Below are positions 54,274 through 63,632 of a stretch of DNA of 64,000 nucleotides, piece after piece. This stretch comes from Onishia taeanensis. GTDB lineage: Bacteria; Pseudomonadota; Gammaproteobacteria; Pseudomonadales; Halomonadaceae. The notes under the pieces are model-generated. The model saw only the letters and a list, made by a program, of their open reading frames with translations. It was not told where the DNA came from and searched no databases. Both the position numbers and the translations under genes were made by a program. Positions within the stretch are counted from its first letter, which is position 1. The number at the start of each line of letters is the position of its first letter. Where the stretch lies: positions 248,001 through 312,000 of the forward strand of contig NZ_QLSX01000003.1 in the NCBI RefSeq assembly GCF_003268885.1, given 5' to 3'.

Positions 54274-54987
54274 ATGATTGATTTGTTGCTTTTGGTGGTG
54301 GTCACCTTGATGGCGGGCCTGGCCATGCCGTTGGGGGCCTACTTCGCCCGCATCGAACATATCCACTCAAGTTGGCTGGAGCAGGAGCTTCGCCATAGCG
54401 TGCTGGCCTTCGGCGGCGGAACGCTGCTTTCCGCGGTAGCGCTGGTACTGGTGCCCGATGGCATTGAGATCACGTCGCTGCCGATGGCTGCGCTATACCT
54501 GTTGCTGGGCGGGGGGATATTCATGCTCGTCGACATGGCGATGGTGCGCTGGCAACTGCCGGCCAGTCAGTTCCTGGCCATGCTGTTGGACTTTATCCCG
54601 GAGTCCATCGTCGTCGGCGCTATCTTCGCCATCCGGCCCGAAGAGGCCATGCTGATTGCCGCGCTGATCGCCTTGCAGAACGTTCCCGAAGCGTTCAATG
54701 CCTATCGGGAGTTCCTGCAGTCAGGGCACTTCGGTGCCAGTCGGGTCATCATGAGCTTTTCTCTGATGGCGTTGCTGGGCCCGCTGGCGGGTCTTTCCAG
54801 CCACCTGTGGCTTCGGGACGATGAGGGCATCGTGAGCGCCATCATGCTGGTGGCCTCGGGCGGCATTCTCTATTCCATCTTTCAGGACATCGCCCCAGGG
54901 GTGAGGCTGGAAAAACACTGGGCGCCGCCGATGGGCGCGGTGCTAGGCTTCGTGTTCGGGGTGGTCGGGCTGATGGTGATCGGCTGA
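54274..54987 (+). CDS. ZIP-like divalent metal transporter family protein
   Basis: A 237-residue, roughly eight-helix membrane protein related to ZIP transporters (ZupT-like). The helix-IV and helix-V equivalents are LDFIPESIVVGAIFA and LIALQNVPEAFNAYREF. The usual histidines of the metal-binding centre are replaced (Asp in DFIPES, Gln-Asn in LQNVPEA), so metal specificity or even transport is uncertain. AAGGGAG precedes the ATG at 54274. It is followed by trkH 92 bp downstream. Confidence 0.7.
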   Translation: MIDLLLLVVVTLMAGLAMPLGAYFARIEHIHSSWLEQELRHSVLAFGGGTLLSAVALVLVPDGIEITSLPMAALYLLLGGGIFMLVDMAMVRWQLPASQFLAMLLDFIPESIVVGAIFAIRPEEAMLIAALIALQNVPEAFNAYREFLQSGHFGASRVIMSFSLMALLGPLAGLSSHLWLRDDEGIVSAIMLVASGGILYSIFQDIAPGVRLEKHWAPPMGAVLGFVFGVVGLMVIG

Positions 54988-55079
54988 ATCTACTGGGCAT
55001 GACGGGCGCTTTTGGGCGGGCATTCCATGGGCTGACATATTTATATCGCCCGGTGATTCATAAGGAGGTGAAAAACGTC

Positions 55080-56570
55080 ATGTCCATGATGGCGAGCGTG
55101 ACCGAAAGGATTCGCCAGTGGGGGCGGGGTTGGGCGCCGGTATTTAAGGTCATGGCGGTGCTGTGGCTGGTGTTGGCCGCCTTCATGACGGTGCCTTGGG
55201 TGGTGCTGCTGTTCGAGCAGGACCCTGACGCCGAGGCCTTTGCGCTGTCGATCGGCATCGTGCTTGCCATTGTGGCGGTGACGGGCCTGGCGACCCGGCA
55301 CACCCAGGTGGCTCTCAAGACCTGGCAGATGTTCGTGGTGACGACCCTGAGCTGGGCCTCTATCAGCGGTCTGGCGAGTCTGCCGCTGGTGCTGGGGGCG
55401 CCACAGCTGAGCTTTACCAACGCGGTCTTCGAGTCGGTCTCGGCCATCACCACCACGGGCTCGACGGTGCTGGTGGGTATCGAGGGGCTCTCCGATGGTC
55501 TCAAGCTGTGGCGCGGCATCATGCAGTGGCTTGGTGGCATCGGCATCATCGTGATGGGCATCGCCATCCTGCCTTTCCTCAAGGTCGGTGGTATGCGGCT
55601 GTTTCACACCGAGTCTTCCGACTGGTCGGAGAAAGTCATGCCGCGCACCGGTGGCATCGCCAAGGCGACGCTGGGTATCTACTGCGGTTTTACCCTGCTG
55701 GCCGTGGTCAGTTACTGGCTGGGGGGCATGTTGCCGGTGGATGCGGTGGTCCATGCCATGTCGTCGATGTCCACCGGCGGCTTTGCTAACTCCGATGCGT
55801 CCTTCGGAGCCTATGCCGACCAACCGCTGCTGCTGTGGATGGGAAGCCTGTTCATGCTGTGCGGGGCGCTGCCGTTCGTGCTCTATATTCGCGCCTTGCG
55901 TGGCATGCCCATGGCGATGTGGCGGGATCAGCAGGTGCGAGGCCTGCTGGGCTTTCTGGCCATCGTCATCCTGATGCTGACCGCCTGGCGAGTGTGGGTG
56001 GGCGCGCCGCTCTTCGAATCCCTGACCCAGGTAGCCTTCAACGTGATTTCGGTGGTCACTACCACCGGCTATGCCTCGGATGATTATACCCAGTGGGGGC
56101 CGCTCGCCGTGGTGGCCTTCTTCTACCTGACCTTCGTCGGCGGCTGCAGCGGCTCGACCAGCGGCGGGCTCAAGATCTTTCGCTTTCAGGTGGCAAGCGT
56201 GATGCTGCGCAACCAGCTGCGCTTCCTGACCCATGCCAGCGGCGTCTTCGGCTCCCGCTACAATGGCCAGGTGCTGACCGATGACATCACCCGCGGCGTG
56301 GTCGCCTTCTCGTTCTTCTTCTTCCTGACTATCGCCGGGCTGGCGCTGGGGCTTTCCCTGCTGGGCCTGGATCTGGTGACGGCGCTCTCCGGGGCGGCGA
56401 CGGCGGTGGCCAACGTCGGGCCGGGGCTTGGCGACATCATCGGCCCATCGGGTAACTTCGCGTCCCTGCCGGATACCGCCAAATGGCTGCTGTGCCTGGG
56501 TATGCTGATGGGGCGCCTGGAAATCCTTACCGTACTGGTGCTGCTGACGCCGCTGTTCTGGCGTGGCTGA
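55080..56570 (+). CDS. trkH: TrkH-family potassium uptake channel
   Basis: A 496-residue potassium channel subunit of the TrkH/KtrB type. The four selectivity-filter loops are visible: ITTTGSTVL, MSTGGFANS, TTTGYASDD and VANVGPGLG. GGCSGSTSGGLKIFRF is the conserved segment of the third repeat. AGGAGGTG precedes the ATG at 55080; nearby in-frame ATGs are alternatives. TrkA, the cytosolic partner, is not in the window. Halomonas relies on such channels for K+ uptake during osmotic upshift. It could equally be the TrkI paralogue. Confidence 0.9.
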   Translation: MSMMASVTERIRQWGRGWAPVFKVMAVLWLVLAAFMTVPWVVLLFEQDPDAEAFALSIGIVLAIVAVTGLATRHTQVALKTWQMFVVTTLSWASISGLASLPLVLGAPQLSFTNAVFESVSAITTTGSTVLVGIEGLSDGLKLWRGIMQWLGGIGIIVMGIAILPFLKVGGMRLFHTESSDWSEKVMPRTGGIAKATLGIYCGFTLLAVVSYWLGGMLPVDAVVHAMSSMSTGGFANSDASFGAYADQPLLLWMGSLFMLCGALPFVLYIRALRGMPMAMWRDQQVRGLLGFLAIVILMLTAWRVWVGAPLFESLTQVAFNVISVVTTTGYASDDYTQWGPLAVVAFFYLTFVGGCSGSTSGGLKIFRFQVASVMLRNQLRFLTHASGVFGSRYNGQVLTDDITRGVVAFSFFFFLTIAGLALGLSLLGLDLVTALSGAATAVANVGPGLGDIIGPSGNFASLPDTAKWLLCLGMLMGRLEILTVLVLLTPLFWRG

Positions 56571-56742
56571 CCTGGTAGACCTAGTAGAAAGCCTGACGGA
56601 AAACGGGACGAATGCGTCCGGGCCCGTGGCAGTGCTTGGCATTCGGGTATACCTTTTGCATCTTCAAGGGCGTAGGGCCTTACCGGGCCCGAGCTCATGT
56701 CGGCATACCCTACCCGGGCAGCCGCGTATCAGGAGATAACCC

Positions 56743-57321
56743 ATGTCTACCGAACCCGTCACCCTGATGGTGGCGCGCCGCGTGGCTCGCGGCCGTTACC
56801 GTGATTTCACCGCCTGGCTCGACGAGGGCCGCGAACTGGCCTGCGATTACCCAGGCTACCTGGGCTCCGGGGTGCTGGCGCCTCCCCATGGCGACGATGA
56901 ATATCAGATCATCTTCCGATTCGAGGATGCCGAGACCATGCGCGCTTGGGAGCATTCTGCATCGCGCCGCGCCTGGCTTGGCCGTGGTGAGGGGCTCTAT
57001 GAAGCGCCCCAGGAATACCGGGCCACCGGGATTGATCGCTGGTTCCAGGATGCTCAGGGCAATACCCCGCCGCGCTGGAAGCAGGCGGTGGCGATCTGGC
57101 TGGCTTTCTTCCCGGTCTCGCTGATGTTTCAGCTGTTGTTTGGGCAATTGCTGGCCGGTCTGCCGCTGGTGCCGCGGGTGCTGGTCAGTACCCTGATACT
57201 GACTCCGGTGATGGTGTTCCTCTTCATTCCGCTCTCCACGCGCTTGCTGGCCCCCTGGCTGCACGGTGAGGTGACCATAATGGCGCGGCTGGCCCGCCTG
57301 TTGCCCCATCACCGTGCATGA
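56743..57321 (+). CDS. ABM-domain protein with two membrane helices
   Basis: A 192-residue protein. An antibiotic-biosynthesis-monooxygenase-type domain (about 5-100: VTLMVARRVARGRYRDFTAWLDEG, then FEDAETMRAWEHSASRRAWLGRGEGL) is followed by two hydrophobic helices (about 115-135 and 148-168). Proteins of this layout are common but uncharacterised. AGGAG lies before the ATG. It is probably transcribed alone, just upstream of the FIST gene. Confidence 0.8.
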   Translation: MSTEPVTLMVARRVARGRYRDFTAWLDEGRELACDYPGYLGSGVLAPPHGDDEYQIIFRFEDAETMRAWEHSASRRAWLGRGEGLYEAPQEYRATGIDRWFQDAQGNTPPRWKQAVAIWLAFFPVSLMFQLLFGQLLAGLPLVPRVLVSTLILTPVMVFLFIPLSTRLLAPWLHGEVTIMARLARLLPHHRA

Positions 57322-57409
57322 GGCGCGCCATGCTGGGCGAGTTTTCGCGTTGTGAGCCTGGCCAGGCGCGGCATACACTCGGTGTATTATTGACCGACGA
57401 GTGCCTGCC

Positions 57410-58609
57410 ATGTCCGAAGTGCCTAGCTCTGTTGCCGAGGCGCGCCCCCGGCCCGCCAAAGATGAACCTCTGCGGGTCGCCTACAGTGAGGCCGATGATC
57501 CGTGTGCCGTCGCCGGGGAACTGGCGGCGGCCCTCTGTCATCCGCAACTGGGTTGCGTGCTGTTCTTTTGCAGCGCGGAGTATGATCTCGGCGCTCTGGG
57601 GCGGGCACTGGATGAGGCCTTCGGCGCGGTGGCCATGGTCGGCTGTACCACCGCCGGTGAGATCACACCTCTGGGCTACGGGCGGGGCTGCATCGTGGCG
57701 ATCGGCTTCGATCAGCGCCATTTTTCGGTATCGCAGGCGCTGATCAGCGACCTCGAAGGCTTCGACCTGATTGGCGCCCAGCGCTTGACGGCTAATTTGC
57801 TGGATGACTGCCGGCGCCAGGCCTTGGCGCCAGTCGGCGGGCACTGCTTTGCGCTGACGCTGCTCGATGGGCTGTCCAGCAGCGAGGAGCAGGTGCTGGC
57901 GAGCCTGGACGCAGCGCTGGGCAGTATCCCGAGCTTTGGCGGCTCCGCTGGGGACGACAATCGCCTGGCGCATACCTACGTCTTCTACCAAGGGCAATTC
58001 CACAGTCAGGCGGCAGTGGTGGTAATGATCAACACCAGGCTGCCGTTCGAAGTCTTCACCACCCACCATCTTCGGCCGCGACGCGAGAAGCTGGTGGTGA
58101 CCCGCGCCGATCATGAGCGTCGTCAGGTCATGGAGCTCAATGCCGCCCCGGCCGCCGAGGAATACGCACGATTAGTCGGGTGTGCCGTCGAGGCTCTCGA
58201 CGAGCAGGTTTTCGCCCGCGTGCCCTTGGCGGTCCGGATCGGCGATGCCCACTACGTACGCTCGATCCAGCGGGTCAACGCCGACGGCAGCCTGACCTTC
58301 TACTGCGCGGTGGAACACGGCATCGTGCTCACCGCCATGCAGCCGGCGCCGATTCTCGAGGACCTGGATGCGGTGTTTGCCGCCTTGCAGGAGCGCTTGG
58401 GTAAGCCGCAGTTGATCATCGGTTGCGACTGCTTCCTGCGTCGGCTCGAGATCGAAATGCTCGACCAGACCGCCTTGGCCTCGCAAAGGCTGCGTGAACA
58501 GCGGGTGATTGGCTTCAATACCTACGGGGAGCAGCACCATGGCATGCACGTCAACCAGACCTTCACGGGGGTTGTCATTGGGCGACCCGGAGGAGCCCGA
58601 GGCGCTTGA
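57410..58609 (+). CDS. FIST-domain sensory protein
   Basis: A 399-residue cytosolic protein with FIST N and FIST C domains (about 25-215 and 220-375), a ligand-sensing unit of signalling proteins. Hallmarks are VGCTTAGEITPLGYGRG, LLDGLSSSEEQVL, GSIPSFGGSAGDDNRLAHTYVF and, late, GFNTYGEQHHGMHVNQTFTGVVIG. There are no membrane segments. Its end overlaps the following kinase gene by up to 71 bp, so the two are coupled and probably work together: the kinase has no sensor domain of its own. The ATG at 57410 was chosen; a GTG nine bases earlier is possible. Confidence 0.88.
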   Translation: MSEVPSSVAEARPRPAKDEPLRVAYSEADDPCAVAGELAAALCHPQLGCVLFFCSAEYDLGALGRALDEAFGAVAMVGCTTAGEITPLGYGRGCIVAIGFDQRHFSVSQALISDLEGFDLIGAQRLTANLLDDCRRQALAPVGGHCFALTLLDGLSSSEEQVLASLDAALGSIPSFGGSAGDDNRLAHTYVFYQGQFHSQAAVVVMINTRLPFEVFTTHHLRPRREKLVVTRADHERRQVMELNAAPAAEEYARLVGCAVEALDEQVFARVPLAVRIGDAHYVRSIQRVNADGSLTFYCAVEHGIVLTAMQPAPILEDLDAVFAALQERLGKPQLIIGCDCFLRRLEIEMLDQTALASQRLREQRVIGFNTYGEQHHGMHVNQTFTGVVIGRPGGARGA

Positions 58610-60014
58610 GGCCGCCACGCCGCGTGAGCGGGCGCTAGCCGAGGAGAATGCGCGCCTGCGCAAGGTCTGTAGCGCGCTGATCGAGCGGGTGGAGTCCAGC
58701 GGGGCCGCCGGTGGCGCGCCCTATGCCGCCTTCGAGCATGCGGTGCTACTGGCCGAGCAGGTGCGTGAACGCACCGAAACCCTGCACCGCACTCTAGATG
58801 AGTTGGGCCAGGTCAATCTCCAGCTGCGCGACGAGATTGCGGTGCGGGTCGAGGCCGAGCAGCGCTTGCGCGAGTCCAAGCGTGAGGCGGAAGCGGCGAA
58901 TCTCTCCAAGACCAAGTTCCTCGCGGCGGTCAGCCATGATCTCATGCAGCCGCTGAATGCCGCGCGTCTATTCACCAGTGCCCTTGGCGAGCAGGCGGTG
59001 CCAGAGGCCTCCCAGCGGCTGGTGGGCAATATCGGCCGTTCGCTGCAGGACGTCGAGGCCCTGTTGGGCACCCTGGTCGACATCTCACGGTTAGATGCCG
59101 GAGTGCTGAAGCCGGATGTCGCCGCCTTCCGCGCCGCCGATCTGCTTGACGTGATGGCCGAGGAGTACCGTCAGATCGCCGCGTCACGGGGGCTGACGCT
59201 GCATTACGTCGGCACCAGCGCTGTCATCGAGTCGGATTTGGCGTTGCTGGCACGAGTGGTGCGCAACTTCCTGACCAATGCGATTCGCTACACCCGCCAG
59301 GGCCATCTGCTGCTGGGCTGTAGGCGCCGCCCGGAAGGGTTGGAGATCCTGGTGGGCGATACCGGAGCCGGTATCGCCGAGTCACAACGCGAGGCGATCT
59401 TCGTCGAATTCCAGCGTGCCGAGAGTGGACACGATGCCCAGGATCGCGGGCTGGGTCTGGGGTTGGCTATCGTCGATCGGATCGCCTCCATGCTGGATCA
59501 TCCGCTACGACTGGCCTCTCAGCCGGGGCGCGGTTCGCTCTTCTCGGTGCGGGTGCCCTATGGGCGGCTACCGGCGTCACCGACGCGCCCCTCGACCGCG
59601 GCGTCTTCCTCGCAGAGTGACGTCCTGTCGGGCATGCGGGTATGGGTCATCGACAATGACCCCGGAATCTGCGAGGGAATGGCGGCGCTGCTGGAAGGGT
59701 GGGGGTGCCGGGTAAGGACCGCGATCTCCCTGGCTGCCCTGGAGGCCGACCTGGACACTCAGGCGGCCATTGAGACCGCAGACGTGCTGTTGGTCGACTA
59801 TCACCTGGACGCGTCGAACCCCGATGGACTGGCCGTGGCCGCGCACCTTCGGCGTCGCCAGCCCGGCTTGCCCGTGGTGATGATCACCGCCAATCACGAC
59901 GCGGCGATCAAGAGCTTGGCCCGCCAGCTGGGCTACGGATGTCTGCTCAAACCCCTGAAACCGCTGCGGTTGCGCATGCAGCTGGTCGGCTTGTTGGGCG
60001 ACGGCTCAACGTGA
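58539..60014 (+). CDS. Soluble hybrid histidine kinase (NahK/ErcS'-like)
   Basis: A 491-residue cytosolic kinase. A coiled-coil N-terminal part (EENARLRKVCSALIERVE, then ERTETLHRTLDELGQVNLQLRDEI) leads to the phospho-acceptor helix AAVSHDLMQPLNAARLFTSAL. The ATPase boxes include NFLTNAIRYT, GDTGAGIAE and DRGLGLGLAIVDRI. A C-terminal receiver has its Asp in VLLVDYHLDASNPDG. This resembles the Pseudomonas NahK/ErcS' kinases tied to ethanol oxidation and denitrification control. The start is uncertain: ATG 58539 has GGGGAG upstream, but a TTG around 58572 would also fit. Its end overlaps the convergent response regulator gene by 9 bases. Confidence 0.87.
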   Translation: MACTSTRPSRGLSLGDPEEPEALEAATPRERALAEENARLRKVCSALIERVESSGAAGGAPYAAFEHAVLLAEQVRERTETLHRTLDELGQVNLQLRDEIAVRVEAEQRLRESKREAEAANLSKTKFLAAVSHDLMQPLNAARLFTSALGEQAVPEASQRLVGNIGRSLQDVEALLGTLVDISRLDAGVLKPDVAAFRAADLLDVMAEEYRQIAASRGLTLHYVGTSAVIESDLALLARVVRNFLTNAIRYTRQGHLLLGCRRRPEGLEILVGDTGAGIAESQREAIFVEFQRAESGHDAQDRGLGLGLAIVDRIASMLDHPLRLASQPGRGSLFSVRVPYGRLPASPTRPSTAASSSQSDVLSGMRVWVIDNDPGICEGMAALLEGWGCRVRTAISLAALEADLDTQAAIETADVLLVDYHLDASNPDGLAVAAHLRRRQPGLPVVMITANHDAAIKSLARQLGYGCLLKPLKPLRLRMQLVGLLGDGST

Positions 60015-60686
60015 GGGTTCGTGCCGCTCGGTCAGCAGGGCGTCGAGGTCAACCGAGCCGGCGGCGAGGATCGCCTGGACCCGCCCAGTCACTCCGAGCT
60101 TGCGCAGAATCGCCGAGACATGGGTCTTCACCGTGGTCTCGGCAATATCCAGTTCACGGGCGATCACCTTGTTGGAGGCGCCGTGGGTCAGGCGGATCAG
60201 CACCTCCAGTTGCTTGCCGGTGAGCTCGGAGAGGCGCCGCCTGATGTCCTCGTCTACAGGCGGTGTCCGCTGAGCCTCGGACGGGGGACGACGCATGATG
60301 TCTGGGGGCAGGTAAAGCTGCCCCTCCAGAATGCGTGTCAGGGCGGCAAGCAGGTCTGGGCGCGGCGTCGATTTGGTGATGTAGCCCACCGCGCCCAGGT
60401 CCAGGGCGTCGAGGATGGTGCGTCGGTCCTGATCGGCGGAGATAATCGCGACCGGCAAGTCGGGGCGCCGCTCGCGTATTTGCCTTAGACCCGAGAGCCC
60501 TTCGGCGTCTGGTAGGCCAAGATCAAGCAGAACCAAGTCGACTTCCTCGTGTTCCTCCGCCTTTAGCAGGGCGCCTTCCAGGCTATCGGCCTCCAGCAGC
60601 AAGCTGTCGGGTAGTCCGGAGGCGATCACCGCGCCGATGGCCTCGCGAAAAAGCGGATGGTCATCGGCGACCATCAGGGTGTACAT
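60006..60686 (-). CDS. LuxR/NarL-family response regulator (AgmR/ErbR-like)
   Basis: A 226-residue response regulator. The receiver domain (1-120) has the acidic pair in MVADDHPLF and the phosphorylated Asp in LVLLDLGLPDAEG. The LuxR helix-turn-helix near the end reads LTGKQLEVLIRLTHGASNKVIARELDIAETTVKTHVSAILRKLGV. It resembles AgmR/ErbR, which controls alcohol oxidation in Pseudomonas. It is divergent from the alcohol dehydrogenase gene, and the 49-bp shared element lies 24 bp from its start, so it is the prime candidate to bind that element. ATG 60686 is preferred over a TTG two codons earlier. Confidence 0.9.
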   Translation of the reverse strand: MYTLMVADDHPLFREAIGAVIASGLPDSLLLEADSLEGALLKAEEHEEVDLVLLDLGLPDAEGLSGLRQIRERRPDLPVAIISADQDRRTILDALDLGAVGYITKSTPRPDLLAALTRILEGQLYLPPDIMRRPPSEAQRTPPVDEDIRRRLSELTGKQLEVLIRLTHGASNKVIARELDIAETTVKTHVSAILRKLGVTGRVQAILAAGSVDLDALLTERHEPSR

Positions 60687-60710
60687 GGGCAATACCTCGT
60701 GGAATCGTCT

Positions 60711-60759
60711 CGTCTCCTACCGAAGAAGGAGGTCGTCTCCTGCTATCAGAGTATGTCGC
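60711..60759. promoter_or_regulatory. Shared 49-bp element, copy 1 (upstream of adhP)
   Basis: Contains CTCCTACCGAAG, AGGAGG, CGTCTCCTGC and GTATGTCGC in order. It is identical to 61965-62013 at 42 of 49 positions without gaps. CTCCT and AGGAG form a dyad, and TCTCCT recurs 12 bases on. It lies between the response regulator gene and adhP, 81 bp before the latter, and fits a binding site plus promoter for the regulator. Confidence 0.75.
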
Positions 60760-60840
60760 AGAAGGTCTCGCTGACCAAGACTGGAGAGTGCGCCGCTACA
60801 ACGACATCACTCTCGCGGCCGATAAAAAAGGAGATTCGAC

Positions 60841-61869
60841 ATGGAAGCAACGATGAGAGCCGCCGTGGTACGCCAGTTTGGCGAACCGCTGACCATCGAG
60901 GAGGTCCAGACGCCTCGGCCCAAACGGGGAGAAATCCTGGTCAAGGTGGCGGCGTCGGGTGTCTGCCATACCGATCTGCACGCCGCTCATGGTGACTGGC
61001 CGGTCAAGCCTGAGCCCCCCTTCATTCCCGGTCACGAGGGCGTGGGCCATGTTGTGGCGGTGGGCGAGGGGGTCACGCACGTCAAGGAAGGGGACCGTGT
61101 TGGGGTGCCTTGGCTGTACTCCGCCTGCGGTTGTTGCGAGCACTGCCTGGGCGGCTGGGAAACGCTATGTGAATCGCAGCAGAATACCGGCTACTCGGTC
61201 AACGGCGGTTTTGCCGACTACACCCTGGCGGATGCTGGCTATGTCGGACGCCTACCCGATAACATTGGCTTTATCGAGATCGCCCCGGTGCTGTGCGCCG
61301 GCGTCACGGTCTACAAGGGGCTGAAGATGACCGACACACGCCCCGGCCAGTGGGTGGTGATCTCCGGGATCGGCGGTCTGGGTCATATGGCCGTGCAATA
61401 TGCCAAGGCCATGGGACTCAACGTGGCGGCCGTCGATATCGATGACGGCAAGCTGGCATTGGCGCAGCGGCTGGGTGCCACGGTAACGGTCAATGCGCTG
61501 CAAACCGACCCGGCCGCTTTCCTCAAACGCGAGATTGGCGGTGCCCATGGCGCGCTGGTGACGGCGGTTTCACCCAAGGCCTTCGGTCAGGCCCAGGGCA
61601 TGCTGAGGCGCGGCGGCACGCTGGTGCTGAATGGATTGCCGCCAGGGGATTTCCCACTGCCCATCTTCGATACCGTGCTCAATGGCATCACCATTCGGGG
61701 CTCTATCGTCGGCAGTCGTCTGGATCTTCAGGAGTCGCTGGACTTCGCCGGTGACGGCAAGGTCAAGGCGACGGTGAGCACCGACAAACTGGAGAACATC
61801 AACGATGTCTTCCAGCGCATGATCGAGGGCCAGATAGAGGGTCGCGTGGTACTCGACATGACGACCTGA
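60841..61869 (+). CDS. adhP: Zinc-dependent alcohol dehydrogenase, AdhP type
   Basis: A 342-residue NAD-dependent alcohol dehydrogenase of the zinc medium-chain family. The catalytic zinc cysteine is in [21 protein letters not shown] supplies the zinc histidine region, the structural zinc cysteines are in [17 protein letters not shown], and the NAD loop is [22 protein letters not shown] precedes the ATG at 60841. It sits in the alcohol module with its aldehyde dehydrogenase 242 bp downstream; an intrinsic terminator between them means the second gene uses its own promoter. Ethanol is the likely main substrate. Confidence 0.92.
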   Translation: MEATMRAAVVRQFGEPLTIEEVQTPRPKRGEILVKVAASGVCHTDLHAAHGDWPVKPEPPFIPGHEGVGHVVAVGEGVTHVKEGDRVGVPWLYSACGCCEHCLGGWETLCESQQNTGYSVNGGFADYTLADAGYVGRLPDNIGFIEIAPVLCAGVTVYKGLKMTDTRPGQWVVISGIGGLGHMAVQYAKAMGLNVAAVDIDDGKLALAQRLGATVTVNALQTDPAAFLKREIGGAHGALVTAVSPKAFGQAQGMLRRGGTLVLNGLPPGDFPLPIFDTVLNGITIRGSIVGSRLDLQESLDFAGDGKVKATVSTDKLENINDVFQRMIEGQIEGRVVLDMTT

Positions 61870-61890
61870 GCCGCCCGCTAGACCACGGCA

Positions 61891-61918
61891 AGGCGCGATG
61901 CGAATCGCGCCTTTTTTT
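61891..61918 (+). terminator. Intrinsic terminator after adhP
   Basis: AGGCGCGAT and ATCGCGCCT pair around GCGA, followed directly by a T-run to 61918. Confidence 0.9.
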
Positions 61919-61964
61919 ATGCGGGTTAGGGGGAGTGTTACTCGCGTTCTTGGCGGTAGCGCCT

Positions 61965-62013
61965 CGCCTCCTACCGAAGGAGGAGGGCGTCTCCTGCCAT
62001 CGATGTATGTCGC
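61965..62013. promoter_or_regulatory. Shared 49-bp element, copy 2 (upstream of the aldehyde dehydrogenase)
   Basis: Second copy of the element at 60711-60759, with CTCCTACCGAAGGAGGAG, then CGTCTCCTGC and GTATGTCGC. Weaker similarity continues for about 30 more bases. It ends 98 bp before the aldehyde dehydrogenase ATG. Confidence 0.75.
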
Positions 62014-62111
62014 GCCCGGCATAACTGGCCAACACTGAGAGTACGGTATTCACGATCCGTCCATAACGATGATTCGTCCATAACGATAATAGTCAATTCA
62101 GGAGTCACGCC

Positions 62112-63632
62112 ATGATCTATGCCAACCCCGGTAGCGCCGATGCGCTGGTATCGTTTGCCGAGCGCTACGGCAACTTCATCGACGGCGAGTTCGTTGCCCC
62201 TATCAAGGGGCAGTATTTCGATAATGTCAGCCCGGTGAATGGCGAGGTGTTCTGCCAGATCCCGCGCTCCACGGCCGAGGACATCGATCTGGCGCTGGAT
62301 GCCGCTCACCGTGCGGCCCCGGCCTGGGGGCGTAGCTCGGCGGCCGAGCGAAGCAACATTCTTCTGAAGATCGCTGATCGCATCGAGCAGAATCTAGAGG
62401 CTCTGGCCGTGGCCGAGACCTGGGACAACGGCAAGGCGGTGCGCGAGACCCTCAACGCCGATTTGCCGCTGGCGGTGGATCACTTCCGCTACTTCGCTGG
62501 CTGCATCCGCGCCCAGGAAGGCACCGCTGCGGATATCGACAACAACACCGTTTCCTACCATTTCCACGAGCCGCTGGGGGTGGTGGGGCAGATCATTCCC
62601 TGGAACTTCCCGATCCTGATGGCCACCTGGAAGCTGGCTCCGGCGCTGGCCGCCGGTAATTGCGTGGTGCTCAAATCGGCCGAACAGACGCCGGCCTCGA
62701 TCCTCAAGGTGATGGAGTTGATCCACGACCTGTTGCCGCCAGGCGTGGTCAATGTCGTCAACGGCTACGGCGCCGAGGCCGGTCAGGCGCTGGCCAGCAG
62801 CAAGCGCATCGCCAAGATCGCCTTTACCGGCTCCACTCCGGTTGGCTCGCATATCCTAAAGTGCGCCGCCGAGAACATCATTCCCTCCACCGTTGAGCTC
62901 GGCGGCAAGTCGCCGAACATCTACTTTGCCGACATCATGAATGCCGAACCCGCCTTTATCGACAAGGCGGTGGAAGGGCTGGTGCTGGCCTTCTTCAATC
63001 AGGGCGAGGTCTGCACCTGCCCCTCTCGGGCGCTGATTCAGGAGAGCATGTACGACGACTTCATGGCGAAGGTCATGGAACGTACCCTATCCATCAAGCG
63101 CGGTAACCCGCTGGACACCGAGGTTCAGGTGGGCGCTCAGGCCTCCAAGGAACAGTTCGACAAGATCCTCTCCTACATGGAGGTGGCCCGCGAAGAAGGC
63201 GCCGAGTTCCTGACCGGTGGCCATGTGGAGCATGTCGAAGCGGCGTTCGACAAGGGCTTCTACATCCAACCGACCCTGCTCAAGGGCCACAACAAGATGC
63301 GGGTCTTCCAGGAGGAGATCTTTGGCCCGGTGGTGGCAGTGACCACTTTCAAGGACGAAGAAGAGGCGCTGGCGATCGCCAACGACACCGAGTTTGGCCT
63401 TGGCGCCGGGGTGTGGAGCCGCGACATGAATGTGGCCTTCCGCATGGGCCGCGGCATTCAGGCCGGGCGGGTGTGGACCAACTGCTATCACCAGTACCCG
63501 GCCCATGCCGCCTTCGGTGGCTACAAGAAGTCCGGTGTCGGCCGTGAGACTCACAAGATGGCGCTCGAGCACTATCAGCAGACCAAGAACCTGCTGGTCA
63601 GCTACGATATCAACCCGCTGGGCTTCTTCTGA
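62112..63632 (+). CDS. Aldehyde dehydrogenase, AldB/ExaC type
   Basis: A 506-residue NAD(P)-dependent aldehyde dehydrogenase, expected to oxidise acetaldehyde to acetate. The catalytic cysteine is in [13 protein letters not shown], the glutamate in VELGGKSPN, and the ending [26 protein letters not shown] is the mark of the AldB/ExaC branch. AGGAG lies before the ATG. It shares the 49-bp upstream element with adhP, so alcohol and aldehyde steps should be induced together. A strong terminator follows. Confidence 0.92.
   Translation: MIYANPGSADALVSFAERYGNFIDGEFVAPIKGQYFDNVSPVNGEVFCQIPRSTAEDIDLALDAAHRAAPAWGRSSAAERSNILLKIADRIEQNLEALAVAETWDNGKAVRETLNADLPLAVDHFRYFAGCIRAQEGTAADIDNNTVSYHFHEPLGVVGQIIPWNFPILMATWKLAPALAAGNCVVLKSAEQTPASILKVMELIHDLLPPGVVNVVNGYGAEAGQALASSKRIAKIAFTGSTPVGSHILKCAAENIIPSTVELGGKSPNIYFADIMNAEPAFIDKAVEGLVLAFFNQGEVCTCPSRALIQESMYDDFMAKVMERTLSIKRGNPLDTEVQVGAQASKEQFDKILSYMEVAREEGAEFLTGGHVEHVEAAFDKGFYIQPTLLKGHNKMRVFQEEIFGPVVAVTTFKDEEEALAIANDTEFGLGAGVWSRDMNVAFRMGRGIQAGRVWTNCYHQYPAHAAFGGYKKSGVGRETHKMALEHYQQTKNLLVSYDINPLGFF

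Noticed and set aside
55041-56642. 533-codon open frame opposite trkH
   Set aside because: Gln/His/Arg-rich composition typical of antisense frames of hydrophobic genes; no domain recognised.
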